Origin: CAUUJV01 sp963545565
GTDB taxonomy: Bacteria > Actinomycetota > Actinomycetes > Actinomycetales > Bifidobacteriaceae
Reading direction: 5' to 3'
Length of the DNA: 64,000 nt
Assembly (NCBI GenBank): GCA_963545565.1
Contig: CAUUJV010000002.1
Coordinates: 62,001-126,000 of the forward strand
Positions 63,140 through 64,000 of this stretch are shown here, piece after piece. Within the stretch, counting starts at the first letter, position 1. Each line of letters opens with the position of its first letter. The notes beneath the pieces were generated by a model that saw nothing but the letters and a program-made list of their open reading frames with translations, was not told the origin of the DNA and did no database searches. The translations under genes were made by a program, and so were the position numbers.

Positions 63140-64000
63140 ATGACCATTAATAATGAATATCTCAAGCGTGTTTATGCACAAGTTGAGCAGCGTGACGGTG
63201 ATCAGCCAGAATTTTTGCAGGCTGTTCGCGAGGTTTTTGAAACCCTCGAACCAGTTGTTGAAGCTCATCCAGAGTACGAGGCAAATGGCGTGCTTGAGCG
63301 CTTCGTTGAGCCAGAGCGCGTTGTAAAGTTCCGCGTCGCATGGGTTGATGATGAGGGCAAGACACAGGTAAACCGTGGATACCGTGTTCAGTTCAACAGC
63401 GCAATCGGACCATACAAGGGCGGTCTTCGTTTCCACCCAACCGTGACAGAATCCGTTGTAAAGTTCCTTGGTTTTGAGCAGATTCTCAAGAACTCTCTTA
63501 CTTCTCTCCCAATGGGCGGCGGCAAGGGCGGCTCTGATTTCGACCCTAAGGGCAAGTCAGATGCAGAAGTTATGCGTTTCTGCCAGGCATTCATGACTGA
63601 ACTGCAACGTCACATTGGTCAGTTCACTGATGTTCCTGCAGGCGATATCAACGTAGGCGGCCGCGAGATTGGTTACCTCTTTGGTCAGTACAAGCGCATC
63701 CGTGATGAGTATTCAGGCGTTTTGACCGGTAAAGGCCTCGAATGGGGTGGCTCTTTGGCACGTACAGAAGCTACCGGTTACGGTTTGTGCTATTACACAG
63801 AAGAAGCTATGAGCACTCTGCGCAACGATTCCTTCAAGGGTAAGACTGTGGCAATCTCCGGTTCCGGAAATGTTGCAATCTTCGCTACAGAGAAGGCAAC
63901 AGAGTTGGGCGCAAAGGTTGTAACTGCTTCTGATTCTAACGGTTACATCTATGATCCAAACGGCATCAACCTCGATGTTGTTAAGGACATCAAGCTTGGT
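63140..64000 (+). CDS. gdhA: NADP-type glutamate dehydrogenase (3' end cut by window)
   Basis: Assimilates ammonia into 2-oxoglutarate to form glutamate. GGAGGAAAC precedes ATG 63140. The first ~287 residues show the hexameric-enzyme signature GGLRFHPTVTESVVKFLGFEQ (in part), the catalytic-Lys region PMGGGKGGSDFDPKGK, DVPAGDINVGGREIG, and the start of the nucleotide fold (VAISGSGNVAIFATEKA). The frame is open to the window end. The inverted repeat at its promoter suggests nitrogen control. Confidence 0.96.
   Translation, partial: MTINNEYLKRVYAQVEQRDGDQPEFLQAVREVFETLEPVVEAHPEYEANGVLERFVEPERVVKFRVAWVDDEGKTQVNRGYRVQFNSAIGPYKGGLRFHPTVTESVVKFLGFEQILKNSLTSLPMGGGKGGSDFDPKGKSDAEVMRFCQAFMTELQRHIGQFTDVPAGDINVGGREIGYLFGQYKRIRDEYSGVLTGKGLEWGGSLARTEATGYGLCYYTEEAMSTLRNDSFKGKTVAISGSGNVAIFATEKATELGAKVVTASDSNGYIYDPNGINLDVVKDIKLG

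Overview
The window looks like a chromosomal segment of a low-GC member of the Bifidobacteriaceae (Gardnerella/Alloscardovia/Bifidobacterium relatives). This rests on actinobacterial gene families and neighbourhoods: prfA-prmC-rpmE, a folE-folP-folB/K-DUF3180 run behind ftsH-hpt-tilS, DUF2530 and DUF4190 proteins, a SenX3/PhoR-like sensor beside phoU, and TPR-DUF4037/DUF4125 proteins. The genus is an inference from gene content, not from a search.

Layout: 1-2330 translation termination and L31 (prmC partial, prfA, rpmE). 2.7-8.7 kb ribokinase, a CAU tRNA, an orphan oligopeptide-binding lipoprotein, the ABC-F factor ettA, and an acyl-CoA thioesterase. 8.7-21.0 kb a minus-strand run of eleven close-packed genes (AI-2E family protein, membrane glycosyltransferase, dacB, tilS, hpt, ftsH, folE, folP, folB/K fusion, DUF3180, unknown protein), which looks like one long transcription unit. 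21-31 kb a second glycosyltransferase, a frameshifted fucO-type dehydrogenase, a frameshifted class-A beta-lactamase-like protein, tRNA-Glu, trmB, galE, tRNA-Asp/tRNA-Phe and a broken P-type cation ATPase. 31-41.5 kb thyA-folA-phosphatase, OsmC, a tandem universal stress protein, a CHAP cell-wall protein, serC, manA, DUF2530, a sensor kinase lacking its phospho-acceptor histidine, and phoU. 41.5-51.2 kb an accessory sugar-use island with two cassettes: MFS/GH3 beta-glucosidase/TetR, and TetR/GH43/MFS with a divergent AraC. 51-64 kb acetyltransferases, a Fic protein without the catalytic His, gpmA, menA, lysS, tRNA-Pro, a methionine ABC transporter (metQ-N-I), the TPR-DUF4037/DUF4125 pair and the start of gdhA.

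The most striking pattern is gene damage. Seven genes carry one or more of: one-base indels, mostly in short homopolymers; Trp-to-stop changes; and, in the ATPase, a changed DKTGT phosphorylation motif. All seven are accessory (fermentative dehydrogenase, beta-lactamase-like protein, cation ATPase, two sugar permeases, lipoprotein, AraC regulator), while the core genes making up most of the window read through cleanly. That contrast favours real decay or on/off variation over random read error, but raw reads are needed to decide.

The best candidate for a poorly described system is the TPR-nucleotidyltransferase (DUF4037) with its one-base-spaced DUF4125 partner at 60.2-62.9 kb. Other candidates are the histidine-less PhoR-like sensor, the paralogous TetR pair, and an almost perfect 28-bp-stem hairpin between OsmC and the stress protein. 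No rRNA, CRISPR array, prophage or insertion sequence was seen.
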